DNA from: Leptidea sinapis
Lineage: Eukaryota > Arthropoda > Insecta > Lepidoptera > Pieridae
NCBI RefSeq assembly: GCF_905404315.1
Contig: NC_066273.1
Span: 9,734,001 to 9,798,000 of the forward strand
Length of the DNA: 64,000 bases
Direction: 5' to 3'
Positions 1-11,050 of the stretch are shown here, piece after piece; the first letter of the stretch is position 1; the number at the start of each line of letters is the position of its first letter. A model generated the notes under the pieces. That model did not search any database, was not told where the DNA came from, and saw nothing but the letters and a program-made list of their open reading frames with translations. A program made the position numbers and the translations under genes.

Positions 1-75
1 AATTATTTTTATACTTTTTAGTGCATATGATTTTGGAACAGCTTTTTTGAAGTCGGTTGTTTTTTAAAGTGAAAC
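1..75 (+). mobile_element. Right end of a GAAGTCGGTT-terminated MITE
   Basis: The stretch from aattatttttatac to gaagtcggttg matches the right end of the complete copy at 43317-43615. The left part lies outside the window. A non-autonomous DNA element is the likely class. Confidence 0.6.
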
Positions 76-250
76 TTTTATTACATCGTCTCAAACTTTT
101 TCGTTTGTGTGTTGCATGTCGCATGACGGTCGGGCGGGGCCTATAGTTCACAGCATCTAACCGTGTAGTGTATTATTACTCATTTGTGCCAGTGCTCCAC
201 GCTATTTTGTTTGTTTTTTAATATGTGTATATAATCTAAATAATTGTTAA

Positions 251-689
251 GGCGAAGAGTAAGCAGAAAACACGCAAACATGGTGTTTTTAGATAAGTTT
301 TGTAGTGAAAGTATAGCATTTCGAGCTATGAACACTACTTAATCCTGTTACACATATCCTTAAGTCTTACTTGTAGGTTGCTAATGCTTGCTGTTGGTTA
401 TAGTTAACACTGCTGAGCCTTTTTTAACTACCACTTTTCTTTGAAGTTAAACAAGTTTTTTGGTACGGCGTGACGCATTTTTTTGGTACTTCTCTCAGAA
501 AAGTTATTCTTATAGCTTGTACTTTTTTGTGTAGGTACATTTATTCAGATTAGTAGTGAATAACGAGGAATGTTAGCATATAAACTGCTTTCCACCCAAG
601 AATTTTGAAAATATTGGCTTTGTTTCATAGATGGCGGGCCGGCAGCCGTGAACTCATATCGCTCAAGGTCGCTGGCATTTAGTGTCGCC
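251..689 (+). mobile_element. TTAA-target MITE, copy 1 (piggyBac-like target)
   Basis: The element starts GGCGAAGAGTAAGC and ends TTAGTGTCGCC, and is flanked by TTAA at 247-250 and 690-693. The same unit occurs at 9263-9713 and, reversed, at 44391-45078, each between TTAA sites. The two ends share only a short inverted GGCGA plus weak similarity. A TTAA duplication is the piggyBac hallmark. No transposase is encoded, so this is a non-autonomous copy. Confidence 0.75.
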
Positions 690-1183
690 TTAAGTATTAT
701 GTATGTCGTACTCTCCCTGATTAAAGATATTGATTGATAAGTATTGGGAATCAGTCACCCCATGTAAACTGTATATCTATATATATACATGAAAAAGAAT
801 TGAAAGTATTAAAATTTAATCATTTTTAATCCTTTTCAATCAATATTTTTAACCAGGGCTAAGACACAGAGCTCAATAAAAATATTAGTTGGAGACTTAG
901 TCTACTTTTATTATTTCTCATTATCATTCCAATTTTCCAAGTATATAATTATGATTGATAAAGCGATTTTTATAACCTTCATGGAATATTATTCCAAAAA
1001 TTTTTAGTTAAATGTCTATAACGTGAAAAAAAGTTTCACTTTTACCGTGGTTTTATAAAACCACACAATTTATTTTGTATTTTATTGTTATTTGCAATAA
1101 CTCTTACAGATCACTCATCAAATGATAAATCTCATCCGTGATTATTCTCCTTTAAGAACTAACATTGTCTAACTTTATAACGA

Positions 1184-1482
1184 TTTTTTTTTTATGGAAA
1201 CACACAAACGAAAGTACGGGTCAACTGGTATTAAGTGATCACTGCCACATTCTCTTGCAATACCAGAGGAATCACAGGAGCGTTGCTGGCCAGGAATGTG
1301 TTCTTGTTTTTTTAAAGGCACCCATGTCGTATCGTTCCCTTAACACCGCCCAAGGAAGCTCATTCCACAGCTTTGTTGTACGTGGAAGAAAGTTCCTTGA
1401 AAACCGCGGTGTGGAGGACCGCCACACATCCAGATGGTGGGGATGATATTCTAATTTGTTGCGTGTTGTGCGAAGGTCCAAT
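1184..1482 (-). mobile_element. 5'-truncated 3' end of LINE family L1 (EN-RT LINE)
   Basis: The minus strand encodes the C-terminus of the LINE whose long copy is at 31717-35130: HPHHLDVWRSST, then FSRNFLPRTTKLWNELPWAV, followed by poly(A), seen as a T-run at the left edge. The N-terminal part is missing, as expected after incomplete reverse transcription. Confidence 0.8.
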
Positions 1483-1560
1483 CTGCCAATAAAAGTCCCG
1501 TCAAAATCGGTCCAGCCATTTCAGAGATTAGCCGAAACACACAGACAGACAGACAGACAA
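1483..1560 (-). repeat. Transposon end fragment with (AGAC)n microsatellite
   Basis: An aaaatcggtccagcc motif, as inside the Helitrons of this window, is followed by four to five ACAG units at about 1538-1558. Lepidopteran repeats carrying (GTCY)n tracts are known. Class uncertain. Confidence 0.4.
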
Positions 1561-2439
1561 AAATTGTAAAAAATGTTATTTTGGTGTATGTACCGTATAT
1601 GGGTCCATATTGGCTCACCTAAAGTTCTTTACCCGAAATTGTTCTTCCTAGCTATTTGTAATCCGAATGATCATTCTTCCCGAAAATTTTCATCCTAAAG
1701 TTTTCATTCATTCACTGATGTTTCCGAAAATTGTAATTAATAACATCATTAATGTAAATATATTTAAACTCCTACTGTTTTTTATCATAACACTTTTATC
1801 CTTAAACATACTCACCATAATATTTTCACTCATACTCAGAAAGAAACATTTACCAAGTGTAATAAAAAATATATGTGGTTAGAAAATGATAAAAAACGGT
1901 TATTTGAATATTACAAACAGACACTCCATTTTTATTTATATATAGATGTCGAGTAATGATAACTCTCTGTATCACTCTAAAATCAAAGCGTTTCCAAACA
2001 GCGAATGATTCTAATTTTAGTTCCTACACTTTAATTACTGAATAATGAACTCTACATGTTAAGGTTACATCCATAACAATCATACTTATAGCATTGAAAT
2101 TTCCACATATAGGCAATAAAAATAATACATTATTTCATGCTAGATAAAGTCCATATTTCCTTGTGCAAATACAAGTACAGGATGCAATTCCCAAGCTTCA
2201 TGAATAGTTGGGCGGGCGGGAGTAACATTGTCGACAAAGTTGCTCTCAAGGCATTATAGATCTTACTGCCACATAATAATATGGTTTAATTTGTTGTTTG
2301 TATCGGTGGTAGAAATAATGTGGGGTTGCTATTTATAATTAGGAAACTCTACTGCAACCGGCTTACAAATGTAATTGAAGTATGTAATTTAGTTTGTTAA
2401 TTTATATCAAAGAAGTAAATATTTCAACTGTTGTCACAA
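1561..2439. other. Unassigned AT-rich sequence
   Basis: I see no gene. The 71-codon open frame at 1667-1882 is low-complexity (Ile/Leu/Phe/Asn) and has no recognisable domain or splice context. Confidence 0.5.
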
Positions 2440-2705
2440 TATATTCTTGATAATCTACATAGGCACATAAGTGAATTTTCTGGAAACCGTCAAAACCATA
2501 ATGTTAACACTTGGAACAAACATAAACTTATTATGGCTACTTGGCCAAGTCGAGATATGTTTTAACAACAACATCCCAGAAAATGTTCAAAACAAAGGAT
2601 TTACGAAATTTAAAAAAAACGTTGTAAAAAGACGTAAAACGTTTGTGTGGTAAAAGGTTACTATAACATAAATTACTTTCTTAATGCTACCACAGATTGG
2701 GAATG
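2440..2705 (+). pseudogene. LINE RT C-terminus remnant (Jockey/CR1 group, family M)
   Basis: In several frames this reads as a decayed LINE ORF2 end: an NHNVNTWNKHKL-like block, PENVQNKGFTKFKK, then YYNINYFLNATTDWE before 2705. The same family ends at 45195-45610 (minus strand) and about 26380-26520. The frame is broken, so it is a dead 5'-truncated copy. It abuts an RTE-type tail at 2735. Confidence 0.65.
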
Positions 2706-2734
2706 GAGCCAACGCCCTCGGGCTGATAAATTAT

Positions 2735-2935
2735 ACATTTGTTTGTATCGAAATTTTGGCTCGGTGGAGACATGGCTGTTAGGGCAGTAAACTTGACCGT
2801 CGATCTGGTCAAGATCACCGGAAAAGGATGGATGAGGGCAGCACAAGGGCGACCGTCGTGTACCTTTGGGGAATGCTTTTGTCCAGCAGTGGACGTCTTC
2901 CGGCTGAATGATGATGACATATTAAATTAGCTTTT
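2735..2935 (+). pseudogene. RTE-type LINE 3' end remnant
   Basis: Broken frames read TVDLVKITGKGWMRAAQGRP, then a CPAVDVF-like end, matching the DDLVKVAG..RWMxAAQDR..QQWTS ending of insect RTE-clade endonuclease-reverse transcriptases. Similar ends occur at 39475-39775 and 51780-52195. Another decayed RTE-like piece (KRPRGG) continues at about 2960-3012. Confidence 0.6.
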
Positions 2936-3753
2936 TTAAATATTATATACGCTTGGTACAAGAAAGATGGTAAAGAGACCTAGAGGGGGAAGTCAATTCT
3001 TGATCAAGGCGAGGTAAGTAATAATTAATTAATTTTTAAGTTAACAAGCACAAAAGTAAAATTACCGAAAAAATACCGAATCAATCAATCAGTACCTACG
3101 CCAGAAATAGTTACCTACGCCAAAGTAAGTCCTTATTTGGAGCGGCCTACAGAAAATCTTCAAGCGAAATTTGTTTTTCTAAGCTTCGTTAACATCAGCT
3201 GCCTAATTCATAATAAAACGTTTATCAGAGGTATAAACTCATATTAGTTAAAACATGTTTAAAGCCTATCGAAAGTTGTACTATTTATTCATAGCCACCG
3301 ATTACTTATTTTTATATTAATATAAATATGCCTTTATCGTGTACAATGTTACTATCACGGAGAAAAAACTTTATTTTAATTTGTTTAATGAGGTTTTATC
3401 AGTGACGATAGACAATTCATAACGTCAAAAAGGTGTCAAACAGATAAAAGTAATCGAATTTCAAATTTACGCGGGAAACTTCAATTATGTAATTGTTGGG
3501 GCCACATGGGTGTCTTATCGGCGATTTTAAGGCCTGAATAGACTGTGAATTATGAAAACTCACTCTAGTCATAACCTTTTTTCTCTAAATTAATATAAAT
3601 TTCAGTTCTAAAAATACATATTAAAGTGTTTGGTATACTTAATATGTCGGATGGTTGAGGTAATTTTGCTTTGTAAGGTCAGAGAAGCATAACTTCTTGC
3701 GTGCATACATAAGTACAGACACATTTTTTTAGCCATAGATTATTATTAATTAA
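2936..3753. other. Unassigned sequence
   Basis: Apart from the short RTE-like piece near 2960-3012, which ends at a splice-like GTAAGT that I attribute to the LINE, I see no gene or repeat boundary here. Confidence 0.45.
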
Positions 3754-4101
3754 CTAGCTGACCCAGCAAACGTTGTATTGCCATATAAAGGACTAAATAA
3801 AAAAATCAATGCCATCTCGCAACCCCATTGCGGAACTGTGGATGTAACAGATAGAAAAATAGGTGTCTATCGTAGACGGGTAAAAATTTTAAGTTGTATG
3901 ATAAAAAAATAAATAATTTATCTAAGAATAATAAAAAAAAAATTGGGGTGGACTACCCTTAACATTTAGGGCGATGAAAAATAGATGTTGTCCGATTCTC
4001 AGACCTACCCAATATGCACACAAAATTTCATGAGAATTGGCCAAGCCGTTTCGGAGGAGTTTAACTACAAACACCGCGACACGAGAATTTTATATATTAG
4101 A
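3754..4101 (-). mobile_element. Non-autonomous Helitron (348 bp)
   Basis: Read on the minus strand it begins TCTAATATATAAAATTCTCG and ends in CTAG, with a GCAA...TTGC hairpin about ten bases inside the 3' end. It sits between host A and T, the Helitron A^T target rule. No Rep/helicase is encoded. The family recurs at 18213-18662, 21926-24559, 31333-31521, 31522-35258 and 46649-46987. Confidence 0.7.
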
Positions 4102-5003
4102 TAATTATTTTAACTTTTAAATACACCTCGTACACTCTGGTCACCCTATCACACTATGAGCAAGGTCACTGCCATGTATTAACGCCTTAAGGCGTTTTCA
4201 GTTCCTATTCCTTCGGTTAAGATATTTCGGTTTTAGTTGTAGAGTAAATAAATAGATTGAAGTCGATAAGTTCAGATTTATTGAATTTTATTAAACGCTC
4301 ATTATCATATAATTTTGAAAAATTAGGGTACTTTATCAGTAGCAACAGGCTCAATTGCAATTTTTAGATGCAAATATCTATTTTTCTATTGCATTTAAGA
4401 GGAAAGTGATAATAGACAAATTTGTTTATTGTTGATTGTTTTTTTTATAATCTATCGATTTTGTTGGAATGTTTTTACGCTAAAAATTATATTTTCGAAG
4501 AAAATCGCCAAAAAGCTGTTTCGGGGGTAGTTTTTTTTGTTTTTACAACCCCTACAAGCTAATTTTCGATTTTTTGACTCTGTATCCTTATTTTACATAA
4601 AAAACTGAAAATATGATCGAGAATTTAAACTTCCGAAAAAAATGTCGATTTAAAACATTTCTTTACTGGACTAAGGGTCCTAGCTTCTACAAGTCACATC
4701 ATATTCATTATCAGAGCTAAATATAGCTTATATTATATATTTTGAATATTATTTTTTAACAAGCGTATTAATTAGGACGTTTTGGACCTCCGATACGACA
4801 TCACGAATAAGAAACGTCAAAATATTAATAAGACACGCGTAAACTTCTGTGACTTTTTAGAACCTTAGAAAGATATGTCTAAATAGAGCCTCTTGCTTCA
4901 AGACGACCAATTAAAACAGGCCAGATTCATTACTTTAGTGTGCGTGACAAGCTACGTCTTATACTCGCGATTTGTATCATAATTCATATTGTATGTACTG
5001 TTA
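4102..5003. other. Unassigned AT-rich sequence
   Basis: I see no coding signal. The block at about 4440-4640 (ctgtttcgggggtag, acaacccctacaagc) resembles degenerate dispersed repeat DNA but cannot be classified. Confidence 0.4.
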
Positions 5004-5190
5004 TGTTTTTTTTTATGGAATAGGAGGACAAATGAGCGTACGGGTGTTAAGTGATCACCGCCGCCCACATTCTCTTGCAACACCAGAGGCATCACAAGAG
5101 CGTTGCCGGCTTTTAAGGAAGGTGTACGCGCCTTTTTTTGAAGGTGGACCCATGTCGTATCGTCCCGGAAACACCGCACAAGGAAGCTAC
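5004..5190 (-). mobile_element. 3' end of LINE family L1
   Basis: The minus strand encodes the L1 tail (RCFRDDTTW, ARTPSLKAGNALV in one frame) and then poly(A) at the left edge. It abuts a family-H repeat at 5210. Confidence 0.75.
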
Positions 5191-5209
5191 TGTTACGTTG
5201 TGTTCGTTT

Positions 5210-5503
5210 TTTTTTTAATGATAATAAGGGCTGAGACGAGCAGGACGTTCAGCTTGATGATGACCGGTAATTGATATGCCCTGCCCGTTACAATGTTGGG
5301 CCGTTCAAGATTATTGAAAAACCCAAAAATTCTGAGCGGCACTACAACTGTGCTCGTCACCTTGACACATAAGATGTCAAGTCTCATTTGCTCAGGAAAC
5401 ACAGTAATGCTTACACATTACTGCTTCACAGCAGAATTAGTTCCGTTGTGGTACCCATAATCTAGCCGTCATCCGGCGCAAAGAAGCCTCCCAGTGGTAA
5501 GTG
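5210..5503 (-). mobile_element. Family-H retroelement (SINE or LINE 3' end), poly(A)
   Basis: Read on the minus strand it runs from CCACTGGGAGGC through GCCGCTCAGAATTTTTGGG to CCTGCTCGTCTCAGCCC and an A-rich end. An internal near-palindrome surrounds GAGCGGC. Copies are at 20459-20735, 22018-22310, 47035-47215, 54832-55115 and 57530-57625. It encodes no open frame, and whether it is a SINE or a LINE 3' end cannot be settled from this window. Confidence 0.6.
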
Positions 5504-5617
5504 TGCGTGTATTGCGCAAAATAGAGGTTAGCAATCAACCTCAATTTTTTCCGATGTTTTTACCGCTGTCACAGTGTCTATCTAGACGTAAAAATGATCT
5601 TAGACCTTTGTATTAAA

Positions 5618-5765
5618 CAAATGATTTGAGTTTTGTTTAGTGTTACTTCCGCCAATATTTGTCTTTAAACAATTCGACACGTGTTTCGGCTCTACACGAG
5701 GCATCCTCAGGACGTATTTAAAGACAAATATTGGCAGAATTAACACTAAACAAAACTCAATCAAA
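5618..5765. mobile_element. Long-TIR MITE, CAAATGATTT family, short copy
   Basis: Inverted termini (CAAATGATTTGAGTTTTGTT at the left, ACAAAACTCAATC at the right) flank the core cctctacacgaggcatcctc (one base changed here). The intact copy is at 45770-45953. This copy lacks the second half of the core. Confidence 0.65.
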
Positions 5766-6099
5766 CAAAGTTACGCCTACTTCAATAAATTTTCTTTGTA
5801 TTAAAAACAAGAGAAAAAAATGAAATTAAAAAAATTTGACATACCAACGATTTAAAAATAATTTATTAACAGGCACATTGAAATAAAGCGTCCTAGTCCG
5901 CACGTGTCTGCCACTTCCCTTATGTTGCCGATTTATCGAAGGGAACATATTCTACTTATTGAATTATTCTAATTTTCCATAAGCAATCATTCATATTACT
6001 GAACGGCCGGAATAAAAATAAGTCAATAAAAACGAAAATTAATTTTATATAATGTAATGACGATAAAATCATGTTATTATTGTGCGGCGTCCATTAATA

Positions 6100-6215
6100 G
6101 TTAATAGTCTGCTAACTTAAAGCATTGCTACTTCTCACTCTGTCTTCTTCTATTGACCTGAGTCAGAATGAGAAAAAACACTCCTAAGCGGCTGTTTAAA
6201 GTTAGCGGACCATTA
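6100..6215. mobile_element. Short palindromic MITE candidate
   Basis: tctgctaacttaaagc at about 6108 is inverted as gtttaaagttagcggac at about 6194, enclosing roughly 80 bp. The rest of 5766-6404 shows no gene. Confidence 0.4.
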
Positions 6216-6404
6216 TGAAAAAGGACGCTGAGGTTTTGGAGCACGTCTCGCGACCGCTACGGTCTAGCATAATCCTGTAATTGGACAAAATATTATAAAT
6301 ATATTCCTCATCATCAACGGGATGCGTGGTGTCCCTTTACAAAAACAGGATAACAGCAGCCGGTAATTGAATCCACAAAGTGGCTGTGCGAGGTAAGCAA
6401 TTTC

Positions 6405-6600
6405 TAGCAAAGGCATTTATTTTCTCAAAATTGATTCCATTAGAATTCTTTTTGATGTCATTTCTAATATACTAGATACTACTACCGCTTCGGAACCAAA
6501 TGGCGCTCTGAGAGAGAAGAAGCGGCGCAAGAAACTCTTTTCAATAAAAATATACAATATTGTACAGTCATTTCTATCGTTATAAAAAAATCACAATCTA
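6405..6600. repeat. Dispersed LINE-tail repeat K
   Basis: The segment (cgcttcggaa...ggcgctctgagagag...gcggcgcaagaaactct...tgtacagtcatttctatcg) recurs almost unchanged at 42500-42720. It looks like the 3' end of an unrecognised retroelement. Confidence 0.5.
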
Positions 6601-7993
6601 GTCCCAGGCTGTCCGATCATTTAGATATTCAGCTGTGGGTAATAGGATTTACGACAGAACCATTTTTTTTAGAAAATATTTAAATTTATTTATAGATAAT
6701 GGCTGAACAGTGGCTGGGACTTTATTATAGAAGTGTATACATTTACCCTTAAAGCTATTATGTATCTTATGAAGCCTACTAGAATAAGTTACAAGCAATC
6801 CCTTATTTCTAGTGTTATAATAATGAAAATCACTATTAAGAGCAAAAACGGCGCGGTTGTAGAATGCCAGATGTCAACATGGTGCGGATGGAATCCCAAA
6901 AAAAAAAAACAATCAGGACCTATAGAACACTAAATGTAGCTATTTTGTTTTTGAAAGACTATAAGTTTTCTGATCGGTTAAAACGGAACAGAGTCGTCAT
7001 AAAAGTCGACACTGCAAGTGTGTTATATGTAAATATGCAAGTATCAAGTTCGGCGCCGCGCTCTGAATACATTACAATGCAGAATTGTAGAAAATTGGTA
7101 ATGCGAAACCCCTGTCTGAATTGTTTACGCTATCGTTTTCAGGGTTCTCTATAGAATTTTTTTCTTGTTCAAACAATTTTCTTCCACAAATGCGAAACAA
7201 AATGATAAAATATAAAATAATAGTTAATAAAAATTAACAAATATTTATAATCATTGATTTATCGATCATCAACTATATATGGGGCGTTTTCGACCGGAGG
7301 CACCGGTTGACCTGAAGTGATGCTGTAACCGCGCGCTCTCGGCCCTCTATCTCGAAAACGGTTCACCGTATAAAATTTTTTTTTAAACAAAATTTGTAGA
7401 GAATTTTGTATTCTACAATATTAATACAAAAAACAAATAGCAAAAAACCCAGAGGAAATGAGATATTTCCAAAAAAAGCGCAAAAAACCGATTTAGGTGA
7501 CCTTTGACCTTGAAATTTAATAGTTGCTTACACCCTACCATATGTAGGTTTTGAGACAACTTTTAGGGTGTCAATATACAAGTATTTACAAACTTACAGC
7601 TGGGTATCTCGAATTCCGAGATTCTTACCTAATTTAAGCTTAAATGACTGGACTACTAATCATTTTGCTTAAAGAGTACTTTAAATATTCTTTGTTAAAG
7701 AGTTTTTAATAACACCACACAACCTTCTCACCGTTTCAGTTGTCTTAATCTACTTTGTCACATACTTATTGTACTGTTAATAGTATTCCTTTTAATTGGC
7801 GTATCTATTCTGTATAATTTTTAATATACTCTTTTCATTTTGTTAGCTGTAAGGAATCATAAATAAATAAAATGAATAAATATGATTTTATTTTAATGAA
7901 GGTCAGATCTCTATGGTGTCAAAGAGGATGTAAATACTACGTAATAAGAGGCGGGAATGTCTAAGTAAGTAAAAAAAAAGAAAAAGGTAAATT
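6601..7993. other. Unassigned sequence
   Basis: Open frames at 6733-7154 are low-complexity and overlapping. The block at 7270-7510 (tatctcgaaaacggttcacc, gacctttgaccttga) looks like degenerate transposon DNA. No domain or gene structure is visible. Confidence 0.4.
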
Positions 7994-8190
7994 TAGTATG
8001 AAACGTGCAGTCATTTGACATAAGTTTGAAATCGTAGTAATTACAGAATCGCGATTGGCCACTAAATATAATCCGGCTAAGTTTGGAAGCGAATGGTTGC
8101 TTATTACAAGATATACGGATATACGGATATTTACAAGATTAAAGCCGTCATCTGTCAATCTGTCAATGACTGCACGTTTCGTACAATCGA
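7994..8190. mobile_element. MITE family R, copy 1
   Basis: ATGAAACGTGCAGTCA at about 7998 is inverted as TGACTGCACGTTTCGT at about 8167. Related copies at 47690-47960 and 49735-49975 share the taatccggctaagttt core and a flanking cttagagagtttcgctagcc block. Confidence 0.6.
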
Positions 8191-8221
8191 GTAATTCACT
8201 TTTTTCTTAGAGAGTTTCGCT

Positions 8222-8420
8222 AGCCTGTATGCGAAACAAACAGTGGCGCAGAATGCTCGTAGTCAAGGCGTACAAAGAGATAAAATTTGCGTGGAAAATT
8301 TTCGAGAAATGTCAATCTTTAATTCAGTTTGTGCGTCAATTTGTGAAACGAGTTCGTGAAAATGGATTGTTATTAGACAAAGCGACCCGTGTACGTTCTC
8401 GTTCAGTGCGTTCAACCCAC
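8222..8420 (+). pseudogene. Possible Tc1/mariner transposase N-terminal remnant
   Basis: The frame reads QFVRQFVKRVRENGLLLDK and then RSRSVRSTH, which resembles the helix-turn-helix end and linker of Tc1/mariner-like transposases (FVKRFxETGSVxDK..RxRSVRT). It stops after 64 codons and no catalytic domain follows. Chance similarity is possible. Confidence 0.35.
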
Positions 8421-9199
8421 TGACCTGTATAAATACCACTGGACACGCATATGTTTGACAGCAAATTTTTTGTACCTATTTGAAGCGCCACTCGCAAGCG
8501 TCCAGAAAACTAATTTTGACGTAATTATAATACAAAGGGCTACGAAGGAACGTACAATATTCTGAAGTATTTTTTTAAATAATTTCCTTCGTTTTCCGTG
8601 TTATTTATAAATAACGAATAATAACGTACATATTTTTTTAAATAGTTTCCCACCATCTTTCGATGTTTGCTGAGGTTGTCATCACTAGTTTTAGTACCGC
8701 AGACTCTCGCTACATGGCCAACAGCGCCAAAATGGCGAATATCAAACAGGCAGAAAAGCACTTTGACAGCCGCCAGTCCAGTGGTCAATAACCTTACTAA
8801 TAAGTATTATTCAATTATTCTTAAGTATGTCATTCATACTAAAAGTTTGTTTTGGGAATATATAACGTGATAACGGATAAACAATAGACCATTACAACGT
8901 TCGGAACCCGGCTATAGAAATAAAAGCCAGTTGGCCCGTTTTATTTAAGTTCAAAACACCTTTCAGCGGCCTCATATGGTAATACTGAACTTCATTGAGC
9001 TAAACCATATTAAATAACAGTTTCAGGAGAGTTATAACGTTGGAATACATAACGCGTATACATATTTGTCTTAAGAATTAATCTTTACATTATTATGTTA
9101 GTACCGTATCCCTATACGTGAAAATACCACAAAAATTTACAAGCTGCTCCTAAATAAGATGGGCTAGCACTTATCAATACCGTATAAAAAATGATTACT
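8421..9199. other. Unassigned sequence
   Basis: I see no gene. Short overlapping open frames on both strands at 8540-8870 have no recognisable motif. Confidence 0.4.
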
Positions 9200-10120
9200 T
9201 TTTTATGAAATAGGAGGACAAACGAGCGTACGCGTACGCGTTGAGGCGTTGCCGGACTTTAAAGCGAAGAGTAAGCAGAAAACACGCAAACAAGGTGTTT
9301 TTAGACAAGTTTTTTGGTGAAAATATAGCATTTGGAGCTATGAACACTACTTAATCCTGTTACACAGATCCTTAAGTCTTATTTGTAAGTTGGTAATGCT
9401 TGATGTTGGTTATATTTAACACTCCAGAGCCTTTTTGAACTAACACTTTTCCTTGCAGTTAAACAAGTTTTTTGGCATGGCATGACGCATAATTTTAGTA
9501 CAACTCTCAGGAAAGTTATTTTTATAACTTGTACTTTTTTGTGTTACCTACACAAAAAAGTACTTTATTCAGATAAGTAATGAATAACGACGATCATAAG
9601 CATATAAACTGTTTTCCACGCAAGAATTTTGAAAATATTGGCTTTGTTACATAGATGGCGGGCCAGAAGCCGTGAACTCATATTGCTCAAGGTCACTGGC
9701 ATTTAGTGTCGTCTTAAGGAAGGTGTACACGGTTTTTTTAAGGTACCCATGTCGTAACGTCCCGGAAACAAGGCACAAGGAAGCTCATTCCATAGCTTTG
9801 TTGTACCTACGTAGAAAAAAAATCCTTGAAAACTGCACTGTGGAGGAACGCCACATATCCAGATGGTCGGGATGGTATACTAATATGTGGCGTGTCGTGC
9901 GAAGATGGAATTCGGCGGCGGGAATCAGTTGAAACAGCTTTTCGCCACACTCCCCGTGATAAATGCGGTAGAAGACACACAATGAAGCGACGTCTCTACG
10001 CAACGTGAAATGAAGAGTCGTTCACAGAGCACTGGGTACCCACCCGACTGTTCGTGCTGCTCTGCGTTGAACGCGGTCAGATGGTTCCAGCTGATACTGG
10101 GGTGCGCATGAATGTTGAGC
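9200..10120 (-). mobile_element. LINE L1 3' end split by a TTAA MITE
   Basis: Two pieces (9200-9262 and 9714-10120) join into one L1 tail if the MITE at 9263-9713 is removed. The minus strand reads the familiar C-terminus: FYRIYHGECGEKLFQLIPAA, then YHPDHLDMWRSSTVQFSRIF. The 5' side is truncated near 10120. Confidence 0.8.
9263..9713 (+). mobile_element. TTAA-target MITE, copy 2
   Basis: It is flanked by TTAA at 9259-9262 and 9714-9717. The surrounding LINE tail reads ...ggactTTAAggaaggtg once the insert is removed, so the empty site can be read directly. An internal fold-back (acttttttgtgt / acacaaaaaagt) lies at about 9531-9565. Confidence 0.85.
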
Positions 10121-10272
10121 GGTAATCTATGAACATACGCGACTGTTTGTAAATTAATTACAAATATTGAAGTAAGTTTCTTACCATCTGGATCCTACAA
10201 AGTGTGGTTTTCAAGGAACTTGGTCCCAAATAAAACTGAACGAGTGCGTGGCTTTTTGAGTCCATATGTAAA

Positions 10273-10707
10273 TCTTTATATATATATATTTATTTATTTC
10301 TTGTGTGCGTGTGTATGTCACTGAACTCCTTCTAAACGGCTGGACCGATTTTGATGAAACTTTCTGTGTGTCTTCAGGTGGATTCGAGGATGGTTTAGAT
10401 TCACAATTGAACTACCTCCTAAACGGCTGGACCAATTTTGATGATTTTTTGTGTGTTCCAGTGAATTTAAGGTTGGTGTGTGTCTTCGGGTGAATTCGAG
10501 AATGGTTTAGATTCACAATTGAACTACCTCCTAAACGGCTGGACCGATTTTGATGATATTTTTTGTGTGTTCCACTGAATTTGAGATTGGTCCATATAAG
10601 ATAATTCTCCTGCTTCATGTGTATGTTAGTGAACTCCTTCTAACGGCCGGACCGTTTTTTTTTCATCTAAGACGTGTGTACAGGACAACGTCTGTTGGGG
10701 CCACTAG
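10273..10707 (+). mobile_element. Non-autonomous Helitron with internal tandem repeat
   Basis: It starts A|TCTTTATATATA and ends ...CAGGACAACGTCTGTTGGGGCCACTAG|T. An internal unit of about 115 bp (acctcctaaacggctgg...gatggtttagattcacaatt) is repeated in tandem between about 10380 and 10560. It belongs to the subfamily also seen at 17816-18213. Confidence 0.6.
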
Positions 10708-10722
10708 TATACCTATATATTA

Positions 10723-11050
10723 CTAGCTGACCCAACAGACGTTGTTCTGAACATAATAAAAAAATATTGTTTTCTAGGAATTTGCCAATAATATTTCAAA
10801 CCATAAAGAATTATTACGTAAAAAATTCTCCCTTTGGTATAATGAAATTGTTTCAGAGTGGAACTGTCAAACCGTGCGTCACTAAAATATTCTCTCATAG
10901 AAAAAATGTCCATACAAAACAAATTTTGAAAATAAAAATAATAATGGGTCCAAATCGAAATGAAAACTATCCTATCTCTCAAGTTGGACTAAACTGCACT
11001 CCATGAAGTAATCCTCATTCAAATCCGTTTATTAGTTTAGGAGTCTAGGA
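10723..11050 (-). mobile_element. Non-autonomous Helitron, 5' end eroded
   Basis: The minus strand ends ...CAGAACAACGTCTGTTGGGTCAGCTAG at 10723. The body matches the complete copy at 56913-57278 (tctctcaagttgga, ctgtcaaaccgtgcgtcac). The TC start is not clear near 11050. Confidence 0.6.

Noticed and set aside
2960..3020. Plus-strand exon ending in GAG|GTAAGT
   Set aside because: The residues (KRPRGG) match the end region of RTE-like LINEs, and no partner exon is evident.
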